A stretch of 64,000 nt of DNA from Mangrovitalea sediminis (GTDB lineage Bacteria > Pseudomonadota > Gammaproteobacteria > Pseudomonadales > Oleiphilaceae): the NCBI RefSeq assembly GCF_002514725.1, contig NZ_NTLB01000005.1, positions 310,001 through 374,000 of the forward strand, in the 5' to 3' direction. The position numbers and the translations under genes are program-made. The notes beneath the pieces are model-generated. The model saw only the letters and a program-made list of their open reading frames with translations, had not been told where the DNA came from and ran no database searches. Below, piece by piece: positions 8,022 to 16,518 of the stretch. Within the stretch, counting starts at the first letter, position 1. Every line of letters begins with the position of its first letter.

Positions 8022-9233
8022 ATGGCAGCATACGAATTCAAGGCCCTGGATGGGCGGGGCAAGGCGCAGCAAGGTGTGCTGGAGGCCGATAGCGCCCGAG
8101 CGGTACGCCAGCAGTTGCGCGAGAAAGGGTGGGCGCCATTGGCTGTCGAGCCGGCGCGTGAGAAGCAGAAGCAGGGTGGCGCTTTTGTCCGCCGGGCAGG
8201 ATTGAGCGCAGGGGATCTTGCGCTGGTGACCCGGCAGCTGGCGACATTGATCCAGTCGGGAATTCCCGTGGAACAGTCGCTGGCGGCCGTTGCACAGCAG
8301 GCGGAGAAGGCAAAACTCAAGAGTATGGTCCTGGCTATCCGCGCAAGGGTCCTGGAAGGGTATTCCCTGGCGGATAGCCTGAACGAATTTCCCGGAGCCT
8401 TTCCCCGCCTGTATCGTTCGACGGTGGCGGCGGGTGAGCATGCCGGGCATCTGGACCTGGTCCTCAACCGGCTGGCGGACTACACCGAATCCCGGCAGGA
8501 ATCCCGTCAAAAAATCCAGTTGGCAGCCATTTACCCCGTTATCCTGACCGTTGTGGCCATCAGCATCGTTATTTTCCTGCTGACCTACGTTGTGCCGGAC
8601 ATTGTGCAGGTGTTCGTGAAGCAGGGGCAGGCGCTTCCGGTATTGACGCAGGCACTTCTGGCAACCAGTTCCTTCCTGGCGAAGTATGGTATCTACCTCG
8701 CTGCGATCCTGATTGCGCTGGGTGCCGGGTTCCGAATGGCGCTGCAGAAGGACAATACCCGGAAGCGGTTTCACCGGATGCTGCTGGATCTGCCGTTTAT
8801 CTCGCGTCTTTCACGGGGCATCAATGCGGCTCAGTTCGCCAGCACCCTGAGCATCCTGAGCAGCAGTGGCGTCCCGCTGGTGGATGCGATGCGTATTGCC
8901 GGCGAGGTTCTGTCCAATGATTTCCTGCGGGAAAAGGTGCAGGAATCGGCTCAGCGGGTCAGCGAGGGCACGAGCCTGCATCGTGCACTGGAGCAGATGG
9001 GCTATTTCCCCCCCATGATGCTGCATATGATCGCCAGCGGCGAGGCGAGCGGTGAGCTCGACCAGATGCTGGAGCGCACGGCCCGCAATCAGGAGAACGA
9101 TTTGCAAGGAAAAATAGCGACGCTTGTCGGTCTCTTCGAACCCCTGATGCTCTTGTTGATGGGGGGGGTGGTGCTCATAATCGTGATGGCGATTATGCTG
9201 CCCATCCTGAATATCAGTAACCTGGTGCATTGA
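8022..9233 (+). CDS. gspF: Type II secretion inner-membrane platform protein GspF
   Basis: Polytopic platform protein of 403 aa that couples GspE to the pseudopilins. Two T2SSF domains are visible: LSAGDLALVTRQLATLIQSGIPVEQSL (about 65-91) and INAAQFASTLSILSSSGVPLVDAM in the second half. Three membrane segments are at about 170-192, 222-240 and the C-terminus (PLMLLLMGGVVLIIVMAIMLP). It lies 61 bp after gspE. A 169-bp gap with a hairpin separates it from gspG, unlike the tight spacing elsewhere in the operon. Confidence 0.96.
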   Translation: MAAYEFKALDGRGKAQQGVLEADSARAVRQQLREKGWAPLAVEPAREKQKQGGAFVRRAGLSAGDLALVTRQLATLIQSGIPVEQSLAAVAQQAEKAKLKSMVLAIRARVLEGYSLADSLNEFPGAFPRLYRSTVAAGEHAGHLDLVLNRLADYTESRQESRQKIQLAAIYPVILTVVAISIVIFLLTYVVPDIVQVFVKQGQALPVLTQALLATSSFLAKYGIYLAAILIALGAGFRMALQKDNTRKRFHRMLLDLPFISRLSRGINAAQFASTLSILSSSGVPLVDAMRIAGEVLSNDFLREKVQESAQRVSEGTSLHRALEQMGYFPPMMLHMIASGEASGELDQMLERTARNQENDLQGKIATLVGLFEPLMLLLMGGVVLIIVMAIMLPILNISNLVH

Positions 9234-9363
9234 AGCACTTGATTCGATCGGGAACGACGTTGTTGCGACAGCCGCTCGTAGGGAAACGTAGCCGTTATGA
9301 CACGACGCCAAGTGACGCAACGCCTGGTGACATCGGTTCCGATCAAACACGGTGGTCGATAGT

Positions 9364-9382
9364 GGGAACGCCTGTCGTTCCC
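9364..9382 (+). other. Leader hairpin before gspG
   Basis: GGGAACG (9364-9370) and CGTTCCC (9376-9382) form a 7-bp stem with a CCTGT loop, ending 20 bp before the gspG ATG and just ahead of its AAAAAGGA ribosome site. There is no T tract, so it is unlikely to terminate. It could protect a processed gspG transcript, fitting the need for much more major pseudopilin than platform protein. Confidence 0.5.
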
Positions 9383-9402
9383 GTCATATAAAAAGGACGA
9401 AC

Positions 9403-9852
9403 ATGAACACGCTCAAATCCAGTCGTGGCTTTACCCTTATCGAAATCATGGTGGTGATGGTCATCCTCGGCCTGCTGGTTGCTATTGTCGCACCCAACAT
9501 TATCGGTCGTAGCGATCAGGCAAAGGTGACGGTGGCCCGTACTCAGCTCAAGCAAATCGGCAATGCGCTCGATCTCTACAAACTGGACAATCACAATTAC
9601 CCCTCCACCCAGCAAGGGTTGCAGGCACTGGTCAGCAAGCCCGATGGTTTCCCGGACGCGAAGAATTGGAATCCTGACGGTTATATGAAGAGTGTACCGG
9701 TGGATCCCTGGGGCAATGCCTACCAGTATGTCAGTCCCGGTGCCAACCACCCCTACGATCTCTATTCCTACGGCTCTGACGGCCGTGAAGGTGGAGATGG
9801 CGATGCCGCGGATCTGAGCGTCTGGGATACGAATGGGCCCAAGAAGCAGTAA
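9403..9852 (+). CDS. gspG: Major pseudopilin GspG
   Basis: Major subunit of the T2SS pseudopilus (149 aa). I use the ATG at 9403 (AAGGA about 7 bp upstream); the open frame extends further but would add an implausible leader. The prepilin signal reads MNTLKSSRG^FTLIEIMVVMV, with Gly-1, Phe+1 and Glu+5. Family features are ARTQLKQIGNALDLYKLDNHNYPSTQQGLQALV, VDPWGNAYQYVSPG, and the C-terminal calcium-binding loop DLYSYGSDGREGGDGDAADLSVW. A hairpin leader precedes it. Confidence 0.97.
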   Translation: MNTLKSSRGFTLIEIMVVMVILGLLVAIVAPNIIGRSDQAKVTVARTQLKQIGNALDLYKLDNHNYPSTQQGLQALVSKPDGFPDAKNWNPDGYMKSVPVDPWGNAYQYVSPGANHPYDLYSYGSDGREGGDGDAADLSVWDTNGPKKQ

Positions 9853-9862
9853 TCGAAACCGT

Positions 9863-10390
9863 ATGACCAGGCCCGGGCAATCGGGTTTTACGCTGATCGA
9901 AATCCTGGTGGTGGTGGTGATCGTTGGGCTGATTGCGACCATCGCCGTGGTCAATATGGGCAGTGGTTCCCAATTGCGCGATCTCGAGAACAGTGCCCGT
10001 CAATTGTTCCTGGTTTTGCAGACGGCTTCGGATCAGGCTGTGCTCCAAAACGAGGAAATCGGTGTCGTGCTGGATGAGCATGGCTACCAATTATACGTTT
10101 ACAACGAAGACAAGAGCACTTGGGATGCCGGTACCGGGACTTTGTTCCAGCCATATACGATGCCGGACTGGGTTTCCATGACACTGCAGCGTGACAAAAA
10201 GACCCCCAAGCTCGCCACGGGCGACAATAACACGGTGAAACCGGATCTGGTGTTGTTCTCAAGTAGCGAAACGACCCCCTTTCAGTTGACCGTTAAGGTC
10301 AAGGGCAAGGACGACTCTCCCGTTTATACGATCCGCTCCGATGGCGTCAATGGTTTGGAATGGGTGCCGCCGGGAGAGAACAAGCAATGA
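9863..10390 (+). CDS. gspH: Minor pseudopilin GspH
   Basis: Minor pseudopilin (175 aa) near the pseudopilus tip complex. The prepilin peptidase site reads MTRPGQSG^FTLIEILVVVVIVG with Glu+5. The ATG at 9863 gives the expected short leader; a longer frame starting at 9833 would overlap gspG. The C-terminal domain is the divergent beta-rich GspH fold, including FSSSETTPFQLTV and IRSDGVNGLEWV. The stop overlaps the gspI start in ATGA, showing translational coupling. Confidence 0.92.
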   Translation: MTRPGQSGFTLIEILVVVVIVGLIATIAVVNMGSGSQLRDLENSARQLFLVLQTASDQAVLQNEEIGVVLDEHGYQLYVYNEDKSTWDAGTGTLFQPYTMPDWVSMTLQRDKKTPKLATGDNNTVKPDLVLFSSSETTPFQLTVKVKGKDDSPVYTIRSDGVNGLEWVPPGENKQ

Positions 10391-10770
10391 CACGCTGTCG
10401 CCATAACCGGGGCTTCACATTGCTGGAAGTGATGGTGGCGCTGATGATTTTTGCGCTGTTCGCTGTCGCGGTAGAGCGGGCGGGCAGCCAGTACTTCAGT
10501 CATTTCGAACGCATCGAAGGCAAGACGCTGGCCACCTGGATTGCCCAGAACACCCTGGCCAAGATACGGCTTGCCACCAACCTGCCATCGGTATCCGAAA
10601 ACAGTGACGAGTTGGATTACGCCGACTTTCACTGGAAAGTCACCACCAAGGTCAGCACGACCGGCGACCCTACGATCCGTCGTGTGGATATCACCGTCGA
10701 TCAATACCAGAACAATGGAAGAGACCCGCGACAACAACTTGTCTTCAGCGGTTTTGTGGGGAAAAACTGA
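10387..10770 (+). CDS. gspI: Minor pseudopilin GspI
   Basis: Minor pseudopilin (127 aa) that starts the GspI-J-K tip complex. The prepilin signal reads MTRCRHNRG^FTLLEVMVALMIFALFA. The family WIAQNTLAKIRL segment follows, then FHWKVTTKVSTTGDPTIRRVDITV. The ATG at 10387 overlaps the gspH stop and has GGGAG upstream. The stop overlaps the gspJ start (TGATG). Confidence 0.94.
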   Translation: MTRCRHNRGFTLLEVMVALMIFALFAVAVERAGSQYFSHFERIEGKTLATWIAQNTLAKIRLATNLPSVSENSDELDYADFHWKVTTKVSTTGDPTIRRVDITVDQYQNNGRDPRQQLVFSGFVGKN

Positions 10771-11498
10771 TGGCTAGGCCCGTTGTATCCCGGCAGGCAG
10801 GCTTTACGCTGCTGGAGGTCCTGATTGCTATCGGCATCACGGCGTTGATCGGAATCGGTATTTGGCAAGTAATGTCCGGCGTCATCAATTCCCGTAACGG
10901 CGTCGACCGTGTATCGACACAGTTCGAGCAGCTCCAGAAAACCGTATTGCTGATCGAACGGGACATCTTTCAGGTCGTCAATCGACCGATTCGCGACGCC
11001 TATGGCGATGCCCAGTTTGCAATCACCACCCGCGCCGACCCCTATGCATTGGAGCTGACCCGGCAGGGGTGGCGCAATCCACTGAATGACCCACGCAGTG
11101 AACTTCAGCGGGTGGCATACAGCCTGGACGGTACGACCCTCCATCGCTGGCAGTGGCAGGTGCTTGATCGGGCACAGGACAGCCAGCCGCTGGATCAGGT
11201 GCTCTTAAAGGATGTCGACCAATTGCAGGTGCGGTTTCTGGACAGCCACAATCAATGGGTGGATAGCTGGCCGGAGCAGCAGGTCATCGACCAGCAAAAT
11301 GTCGATCCCTCTATTGTGCCGATGCCGCGGGCGATTGAAATCGCCTTTGACCAGAAACAGTTCGGACATATTTCCCGGATCTTTGTGCTGCCTAACTTCG
11401 ACCTGGTTAAGGCGCGTCAGGCTGCGAGCCGTGCCTCTGGTTCGGATACGACGTCGTCCGGACAGGGTGCTTCGACCCAGACGGAGAATGCGCAATGA
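10770..11498 (+). CDS. gspJ: Minor pseudopilin GspJ
   Basis: Minor pseudopilin of 242 aa with cleavage site SRQAG^FTLLEVLIAIGITALIG and the GspJ segment FEQLQKTVLLIERDIFQVVNRPIRDAYGD. The C-terminal tail after about residue 215 is Ser/Thr/Gln-rich and probably disordered. Its start overlaps gspI and its end overlaps gspK by 4 bp (ATGA), consistent with stoichiometric tip-complex production. Confidence 0.94.
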   Translation: MARPVVSRQAGFTLLEVLIAIGITALIGIGIWQVMSGVINSRNGVDRVSTQFEQLQKTVLLIERDIFQVVNRPIRDAYGDAQFAITTRADPYALELTRQGWRNPLNDPRSELQRVAYSLDGTTLHRWQWQVLDRAQDSQPLDQVLLKDVDQLQVRFLDSHNQWVDSWPEQQVIDQQNVDPSIVPMPRAIEIAFDQKQFGHISRIFVLPNFDLVKARQAASRASGSDTTSSGQGASTQTENAQ

Positions 11499-12496
11499 AG
11501 CGCCCGCAGCGGGGGCAACCCTCGCGTCAGCGCGGCGTCGCGCTGATCATGGTCTTGTTGGCGTTTGCCCTGGCGACGGCACTGGCGGCGGGCATGTATA
11601 CCAGTCAGCACCTTATGATCTACAAGGCCTCCCATTATCTGGACCGGGAACAACAGCGTAGCCTGGCGTTAGGGGCTGAGGCGCTCGCCGAGCATATCCT
11701 CGCCCAGGACTGGAAGAGCGATAAGCAGAATAATGCCTATGTCGACGATTACGGTGAGGATTGGGGAAAGTACGCCGCGGCATTACCCGTGGATAATGGC
11801 GTCGTTCAGCTGCAAATCGATGACCTTGAGGGGCGGTTCAACCTCAATGACCTGTTGACGGCGACGGGGCAGGTGGATCCGGTGGCGAAGCAGCGTTTCG
11901 AACGCTTGCTCCAGGTGTTGGAGATCACCAGCATCAACGTCGACAAGGTGATCGACTGGGAGGACAGTAACGATACGCCCAGTGGCGCGACGGGCGCGGA
12001 AGACAACTACTATCTGGGGCTGACACCGCCTTATCGCGCCGCAAACCGGCCTTTCACGAGCGTCACTGAGCTGCGCCTTATTGCCGGTATCACCGAGGCG
12101 GACTATAAGAAACTCCTGCCTAACGTGAGTGCGCTGCCGCTGACAGGGATCGGGTTCAACGTCAATACGGCGACCGGACCCGTATTAAGAAGCCTGAATC
12201 AGGGGATTACGCAGGCCCAGGCGGAAACTATACTGCAGGTCAGGGCGGACACACCGTTCAAGGATATAACCGATTTTCTCGCTCGGCCCGAGTTCGCCGG
12301 GCTGGGCTTGAAGAACCAGGAACTGTCGGTCAACAGTCATTTTTTCCGGGTTGCGATCCGGGTGACCTACGATGATCAGGTCTATCGCCTGGTTTCGGTA
12401 CTTTATCGGGACGATCAGGGCAATCTCAGTGTGGTCAGTCGCGATGAAGGCCAGAGAGCACTGATTACCAAAAAACTGTTTAGCTTGTCACAATAG
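11495..12496 (+). CDS. gspK: Minor pseudopilin GspK
   Basis: Large pseudopilin (333 aa) capping the pseudopilus. The atypical prepilin signal SRQRG^VALIMVLLAFALATALAA lacks Glu+5, which is the hallmark of GspK. The alpha-domain insertion contains VVQLQIDDLEGRFNLNDL, RLLQVLEI, VIDWEDSNDTPSGATGAEDNYYL and VTELRLIAGIT. After the stop, 62 bp precede gspL and contain a small CCGCA/TGCGG hairpin. Confidence 0.95.
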   Translation: MKRPQRGQPSRQRGVALIMVLLAFALATALAAGMYTSQHLMIYKASHYLDREQQRSLALGAEALAEHILAQDWKSDKQNNAYVDDYGEDWGKYAAALPVDNGVVQLQIDDLEGRFNLNDLLTATGQVDPVAKQRFERLLQVLEITSINVDKVIDWEDSNDTPSGATGAEDNYYLGLTPPYRAANRPFTSVTELRLIAGITEADYKKLLPNVSALPLTGIGFNVNTATGPVLRSLNQGITQAQAETILQVRADTPFKDITDFLARPEFAGLGLKNQELSVNSHFFRVAIRVTYDDQVYRLVSVLYRDDQGNLSVVSRDEGQRALITKKLFSLSQ

Positions 12497-12558
12497 GGTG
12501 AGGCGATCCGCACAGATGCGGACGCGATCCCGACACTGGAGTGGGGGAGCAGGCCAAG

Positions 12559-13869
12559 ATGTCGTATCGACTGTATGTCAGACCCGTTTCTGGCGAGGGA
12601 GGACGATTGCCCGATGAAACGGCGCCATGGCGTTACGACTGGCTGTTGCAGGATGCCGGTGGACAGGTGCAGGCCCAGGGCGAGGCGGAGGAAAAGGACG
12701 CGATCGAACAGGTTCTGCGTCAGAACGATCTCGACAATGTTCGTCTGACAGGCCTGTTGCCGGCCGAAAACGTGCTCTGGTGTACTGCCGTTCTGCCCGG
12801 CAAGCAGTCCCGCTACTTACGCCAGGCGTTGCCGTTTGCCGTCGAGGAGCAGTTGGCCCAGGATGTGGAGTCCGTCCACCTTGCCCTGGGCAATCGTTAT
12901 GAGGACGCCTACAGCGTTGCCGCCATCGATGAACCCTTGATGGCCGATACGGTGGCACGCCTGTCTCAATGGTCGGCCGACCTGCATGCGGTCTATGCAG
13001 ATGCCGCCTTGCTGCCGGTGGACAACGGCCGGTGGACCTTCTGCATCGAGGGGAGCGACACCCTGATTGCCGGTGCCGGAGGCGAATGGTGCAGGCTGCA
13101 GACGCAGAACCTGCCGGTCTATGTCGAAACACTGGAAGCGGCCAGCGGAGATGATGAAACGCTGCCGGTGTTACGTATCTACGTAACCCCAGCGGCCCGT
13201 GAAGCACATAGCCTGGTGATTGCGGCACTTGAGCAGAGCGAACGGTTTTCGGTCATTGTTGAAGACCTCGCGGCTTCCCCGCTGGAGTTACTGGCGCATG
13301 CTCACCACCTTCGCCTCTGCCAGCCAATCAACCTCTCGCAGGGTCCCTTTGCGACCGACTCCGGGACACAGAGCCCCTGGCGCGCCTGGCGCGCCTGGCG
13401 CGCGGTTGCTGTCGTTGCCGGGATCTGGTTCGTGCTGCAGGTGGGGCTGGAGATTGGACAGGGTATTTACTTTGAGCGTGATGCCCAACATTGGCAGCAG
13501 CAGGCGCTGTCGACGTATAAATCGATTTTCCCCCGCGAAAGCCGGGTGACGGGGCAAAACATGAAAAGGGTCCTGGAAGGCAAATTGCGTCTTGCGAGTC
13601 AGCAGGGCAGCAACCTGGGATTCCTGCCGTTGCTCAAACAGGCTGGATATCAATATTCGGTCATTCCGGATAAAGGCAATCTGGAGTTTGATTCTGTGAA
13701 TTACAGCCAGGACCGGGGCGAGCTGGTGATCGAAATGAAGGCTGACAACTTCGACAAGCTCAATCAGCTTAAGAACGGCCTTACCAGTGCAGGGTTGGAG
13801 GCCCGTATCGGTTCGGTGGTCAACGACAAGAACAGCGCCCGTGGGCGCATTACGATCACTGGAGGCTGA
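12559..13869 (+). CDS. gspL: Type II secretion protein GspL
   Basis: Inner-membrane protein whose actin-like cytoplasmic domain anchors GspE. The ATG at 12559 (MSYRLYVRPVSGEGG) has GGGGAG about 10 bp upstream; the earlier GTG at 12541 is less likely. The cytoplasmic domain includes LPGKQSRYLRQALPFAVEEQLAQDVESVHLAL. A membrane segment VVAGIWFVLQVGLEIGQGIYF lies about 287-307, then a periplasmic ferredoxin-like domain ends the protein. Just before the membrane segment a perfect 9-bp triple repeat encodes WRA three times. Confidence 0.93.
   Translation: MSYRLYVRPVSGEGGRLPDETAPWRYDWLLQDAGGQVQAQGEAEEKDAIEQVLRQNDLDNVRLTGLLPAENVLWCTAVLPGKQSRYLRQALPFAVEEQLAQDVESVHLALGNRYEDAYSVAAIDEPLMADTVARLSQWSADLHAVYADAALLPVDNGRWTFCIEGSDTLIAGAGGEWCRLQTQNLPVYVETLEAASGDDETLPVLRIYVTPAAREAHSLVIAALEQSERFSVIVEDLAASPLELLAHAHHLRLCQPINLSQGPFATDSGTQSPWRAWRAWRAVAVVAGIWFVLQVGLEIGQGIYFERDAQHWQQQALSTYKSIFPRESRVTGQNMKRVLEGKLRLASQQGSNLGFLPLLKQAGYQYSVIPDKGNLEFDSVNYSQDRGELVIEMKADNFDKLNQLKNGLTSAGLEARIGSVVNDKNSARGRITITGG
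13376..13402 (+). repeat. Three perfect copies of CCTGGCGCG inside gspL
   Basis: Three 9-bp tandem units (13376, 13385, 13394) encode consecutive Trp-Arg-Ala triplets directly in front of the GspL membrane helix. In-frame slippage would change the basic-aromatic collar by three residues per unit without breaking the gene. Confidence 0.9.
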
Positions 13870-13872
13870 GTT

Positions 13873-14391
13873 GTGTTGAATCGTTTGCGAACATCGCCAC
13901 TCGTGCTGAAAGCCGTCGCTGCCTTCGATCAGTTGCCGACACGAGACCAGCGGGCACTTCAGCTCCTGGGTGCCGCGCTCCTGATCTTTATTCTGTTTTT
14001 CGGGGTCTGGCGTCCGGCACACGAGTTTCATCTGCGCGGCGCGCGGGATCTGGCGCAGGCACAGGATCTTGTCAGTTGGATGCACGCCCACGAAGCAGAA
14101 GCCCGTCAGTTGGCGCGTAACGGGCAGCAGTCTGCCGCCAGTGTTGTCGATAGTCGCTCGCTGCTGACGACCGTTACGACGTCGGCGCAACAATCCGGGC
14201 TGGCGTTGCAACGGTTTGAACCCAGCGGCGAGCGGGGTATGCGGGTCTGGTTGGAAGATGTACCCTTCACAACATTAGCCGCTTGGCTGGAAAAGCTGGA
14301 TAGGCAGTACGGCATAAAAGTGGATCAGGCATCGATCGACCGCGGGCAGACACCAGGGCTCGTGACGGCACGCCTGACATTGAAAATCTGA
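13873..14391 (+). CDS. gspM: Type II secretion protein GspM
   Basis: Bitopic inner-membrane partner of GspL (172 aa), starting with GTG 3 bp after the gspL stop; GGAGG overlaps the end of gspL. The cytoplasmic tail contains FDQLPTRDQRALQLLGAALLIFILFFGVW with the membrane segment at about 33-50. A coiled coil and a small ferredoxin-like periplasmic domain follow (LLTTVTTSAQQSGLALQRFEPSG). Last gsp gene; no gspN follows. Confidence 0.9.
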   Translation: MLNRLRTSPLVLKAVAAFDQLPTRDQRALQLLGAALLIFILFFGVWRPAHEFHLRGARDLAQAQDLVSWMHAHEAEARQLARNGQQSAASVVDSRSLLTTVTTSAQQSGLALQRFEPSGERGMRVWLEDVPFTTLAAWLEKLDRQYGIKVDQASIDRGQTPGLVTARLTLKI

Positions 14392-14406
14392 GAGGGAGAC
14401 GTCCCG

Positions 14407-15039
14407 ATGACGATTGCCGCAGCCTCTGTTGAACCCGTTGTCGTACGTCTGGACGAATCAGCACTGAGTGAAGCCAACAGTATCCTTTACGCCGCCTATC
14501 TGCATGACCCGACGTTTCACTACCTGTTCGAGGAGAATCGTCCCGGCTATGAAAAGCGGGTCAGGGCGACGGTACGGGAACTGATTACCCTGTATTTCGA
14601 GCGTAATCGGGATGCGATAGGACTCATGCTGGACAATACGCTGGTCGCTGTAGCCTTTATCGGCAGCCCGGAATTGCGCATGAACCTGGCCCAGCAGTTC
14701 GGTTGGCGGATGCGCATGATGTTGACCGCGGGGCTGACGTCGACGCGGCGTTACATCGACTATCATGAGCAGATCGCAGCGCTACTGCCTGAGCGCCAGG
14801 TTCATGAATTACCGTTGATGGGCGTGAATCCCAAGTATCAGGATCGTGGGCTGGGACGGCGCATGCTGGCTGCAGTGGAAGCGCTTTGCAGCGAAAATCC
14901 CCGTACCACTGGTATCGTCCTGGATACCGGCAACAGCCGCTATCTGCCGTTTTACGAATCCATCGGTTATCGTAGCCTGGGTCAGATCCGACTGGGTCCT
15001 CTGACCGAATACGTGTTATTCAAATCCGTTTCCCATTGA
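14407..15039 (+). CDS. GNAT-family N-acetyltransferase
   Basis: Acetyl-CoA-dependent acyltransferase (210 aa) of unknown substrate. The acetyl-CoA-binding motif A reads LPLMGVNPKYQDRGLGRRMLAAVEAL (about 137-162), and the C-terminal motif B reads LDTGNSRYLPFYESIGYRSLG. GAGGGAG lies upstream of the ATG. It starts 15 bp after gspM, so it may be carried on the secretion transcript, though a role in secretion is not implied. Confidence 0.85.
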   Translation: MTIAAASVEPVVVRLDESALSEANSILYAAYLHDPTFHYLFEENRPGYEKRVRATVRELITLYFERNRDAIGLMLDNTLVAVAFIGSPELRMNLAQQFGWRMRMMLTAGLTSTRRYIDYHEQIAALLPERQVHELPLMGVNPKYQDRGLGRRMLAAVEALCSENPRTTGIVLDTGNSRYLPFYESIGYRSLGQIRLGPLTEYVLFKSVSH

Positions 15040-15093
15040 AGCGCGCCATGTGTTTGCGCCGTGGCCGCTCATCATCTGCCGTATAGGTGTTTT

Positions 15094-16458
15094 GTGTCCG
15101 AAAATCATGAGTACGATCTGGTTGTCATAGGTGCGGGCTCCGGCGGAGTCCGTCTTGCCCGTATGTCCGCGGGCTATGGCGCTCGCGTTGCTGTCATCGA
15201 GTCCCGTTATTTGGGCGGCACCTGTGTCAATGTAGGCTGTGTTCCCAAGAAGCTGTTCGTTTACGGCTCCCATCTGCCGGAAGAGATCGAAGACGCTGCG
15301 GGTTATGGCTGGGAGGTCCAGGAGGGCGCGGTCAGTTTTGACTGGTCGACGCTGGTCCGTAACAAGAATACCGAGATCAGCCGGCTTAACGGCATCTACG
15401 AAAAGCTCTTGCAGGGCGCCGGTGTCGATATCATCGAAGGCACCGCAACGATCGACGACCCGCACACCGTCAGTGTCGGGGATCGCCGTCTTCGTGCCCG
15501 CCATATTGCCGTCGCTACCGGCAGTTGGCCCTGCGTGCCGGAAATACCCGGTGCGCAGTTCGTGAAAACCTCGAATGAGATGTTTTTCCTGGATCGCCTG
15601 CCCAAGCACGCTATCGTCTGGGGCGGCGGCTACATTGCGGTTGAATTCGCCGGCATTCTGAATGGTCTTGGGGTCAAAACCACCCTGGTCTATCGGGGAG
15701 AGCTGTTTCTGCGAGGTTTCGACCAGGATGTGCGTACCTTTGTGGCCGAAGAGCTGGGCAAGAAAGGTATCGAACTATGCTTTGGCCGCAATATCAACTC
15801 CGTCGCGGAGTCCGATGAGGGCTTCCGGGTGACGCTGGATAACGGCGACACGCTGGACACGGGTCTGGTGCTGGCTGCGACCGGCCGCAAGCCGCTGTTG
15901 GATGGGCTGGGTTTGGACTCCCTGGGCGTCGAACTCAATGAGGACGGTTCCCTGAAGGTGGACGAGCAGTTCAGGACCAGCGTTCCCTCCATTGTCGCAT
16001 TGGGCGATGTTATCGGTACTCCGCAGCTGACACCGGTTGCGATCAGGCAAGGGATGGTGTTGTCCCGTAACCTGTTTGACGGTGGGCAGGACCGCATGGA
16101 TTACGAAGCGATTCCCACAGCCGTCTTCTGCCAACCGAATATCGGTACTGTAGGGTTGACGGAAGATGAAGCCAGGGAGCGTTACGGCGTCTTGCGTATT
16201 TATCGGACGAGCTTTCGCCCGATGAAGTATACGCTGTCGGGGCGGGACGAGCGGACCCTTATGAAACTGGTTGTCGACGACGCCTCTGATCGTGTGGTGG
16301 GCGCCCATATGGTGGGACCGGATGCGGGAGAAATTATCCAGGGCATCGCGGTCGCGATTAAGGCCGGTGCCACCAAGGCCGTGTTCGACAGTACGATCGG
16401 TATCCACCCGACTTCTGCCGAGGAGTTTGTCACCATGCGTCAGCCCGTCGACGCCTGA
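15094..16458 (+). CDS. gor: Glutathione-disulfide reductase
   Basis: NADPH-dependent flavoenzyme that reduces oxidised glutathione (454 aa). I choose GTG at 15094 (MSENHEYDLVVIGAGSGG), which places the FAD-binding GxGxxG at residues 13-18 and gives normal length; the frame opens 33 bp earlier. The redox pair is GGTCVNVGCVPKK (Cys44, Cys49), the glutathione reductase form rather than the lipoamide dehydrogenase form. The second dinucleotide motif is VWGGGYIAVEFAGI, and the C-terminal catalytic motif is GIHPTSAEEFVTM. It is not the E3 of the bkd complex found later. Confidence 0.93.
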   Translation: MSENHEYDLVVIGAGSGGVRLARMSAGYGARVAVIESRYLGGTCVNVGCVPKKLFVYGSHLPEEIEDAAGYGWEVQEGAVSFDWSTLVRNKNTEISRLNGIYEKLLQGAGVDIIEGTATIDDPHTVSVGDRRLRARHIAVATGSWPCVPEIPGAQFVKTSNEMFFLDRLPKHAIVWGGGYIAVEFAGILNGLGVKTTLVYRGELFLRGFDQDVRTFVAEELGKKGIELCFGRNINSVAESDEGFRVTLDNGDTLDTGLVLAATGRKPLLDGLGLDSLGVELNEDGSLKVDEQFRTSVPSIVALGDVIGTPQLTPVAIRQGMVLSRNLFDGGQDRMDYEAIPTAVFCQPNIGTVGLTEDEARERYGVLRIYRTSFRPMKYTLSGRDERTLMKLVVDDASDRVVGAHMVGPDAGEIIQGIAVAIKAGATKAVFDSTIGIHPTSAEEFVTMRQPVDA

Positions 16459-16472
16459 CCCCCTTCCTTGTG

Positions 16473-16498
16473 CGCCTCCATTCAGGGCGCTGGAGGCG
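16473..16498. terminator. Hairpin between convergent gor and kinase genes
   Basis: CGCCTCCA (16473-16480) and TGGAGGCG (16491-16498) form an 8-bp stem with a 10-nt loop in the 60-bp gap between two converging genes. Neither side has a T tract, so this is a weak terminator candidate. Confidence 0.3.
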
Positions 16499-16518
16499 TC
16501 AGGTAACACCTTGTTTCC

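Noticed and set aside
15094-16458. Glutathione reductase as the E3 (lipoamide dehydrogenase) of the bkd complex
   Set aside because: The redox site reads GGTCVNVGCVPKK, the glutathione reductase form; lipoamide dehydrogenases have GGTCLNVGCIPSK. The genes are also 30 kb apart.
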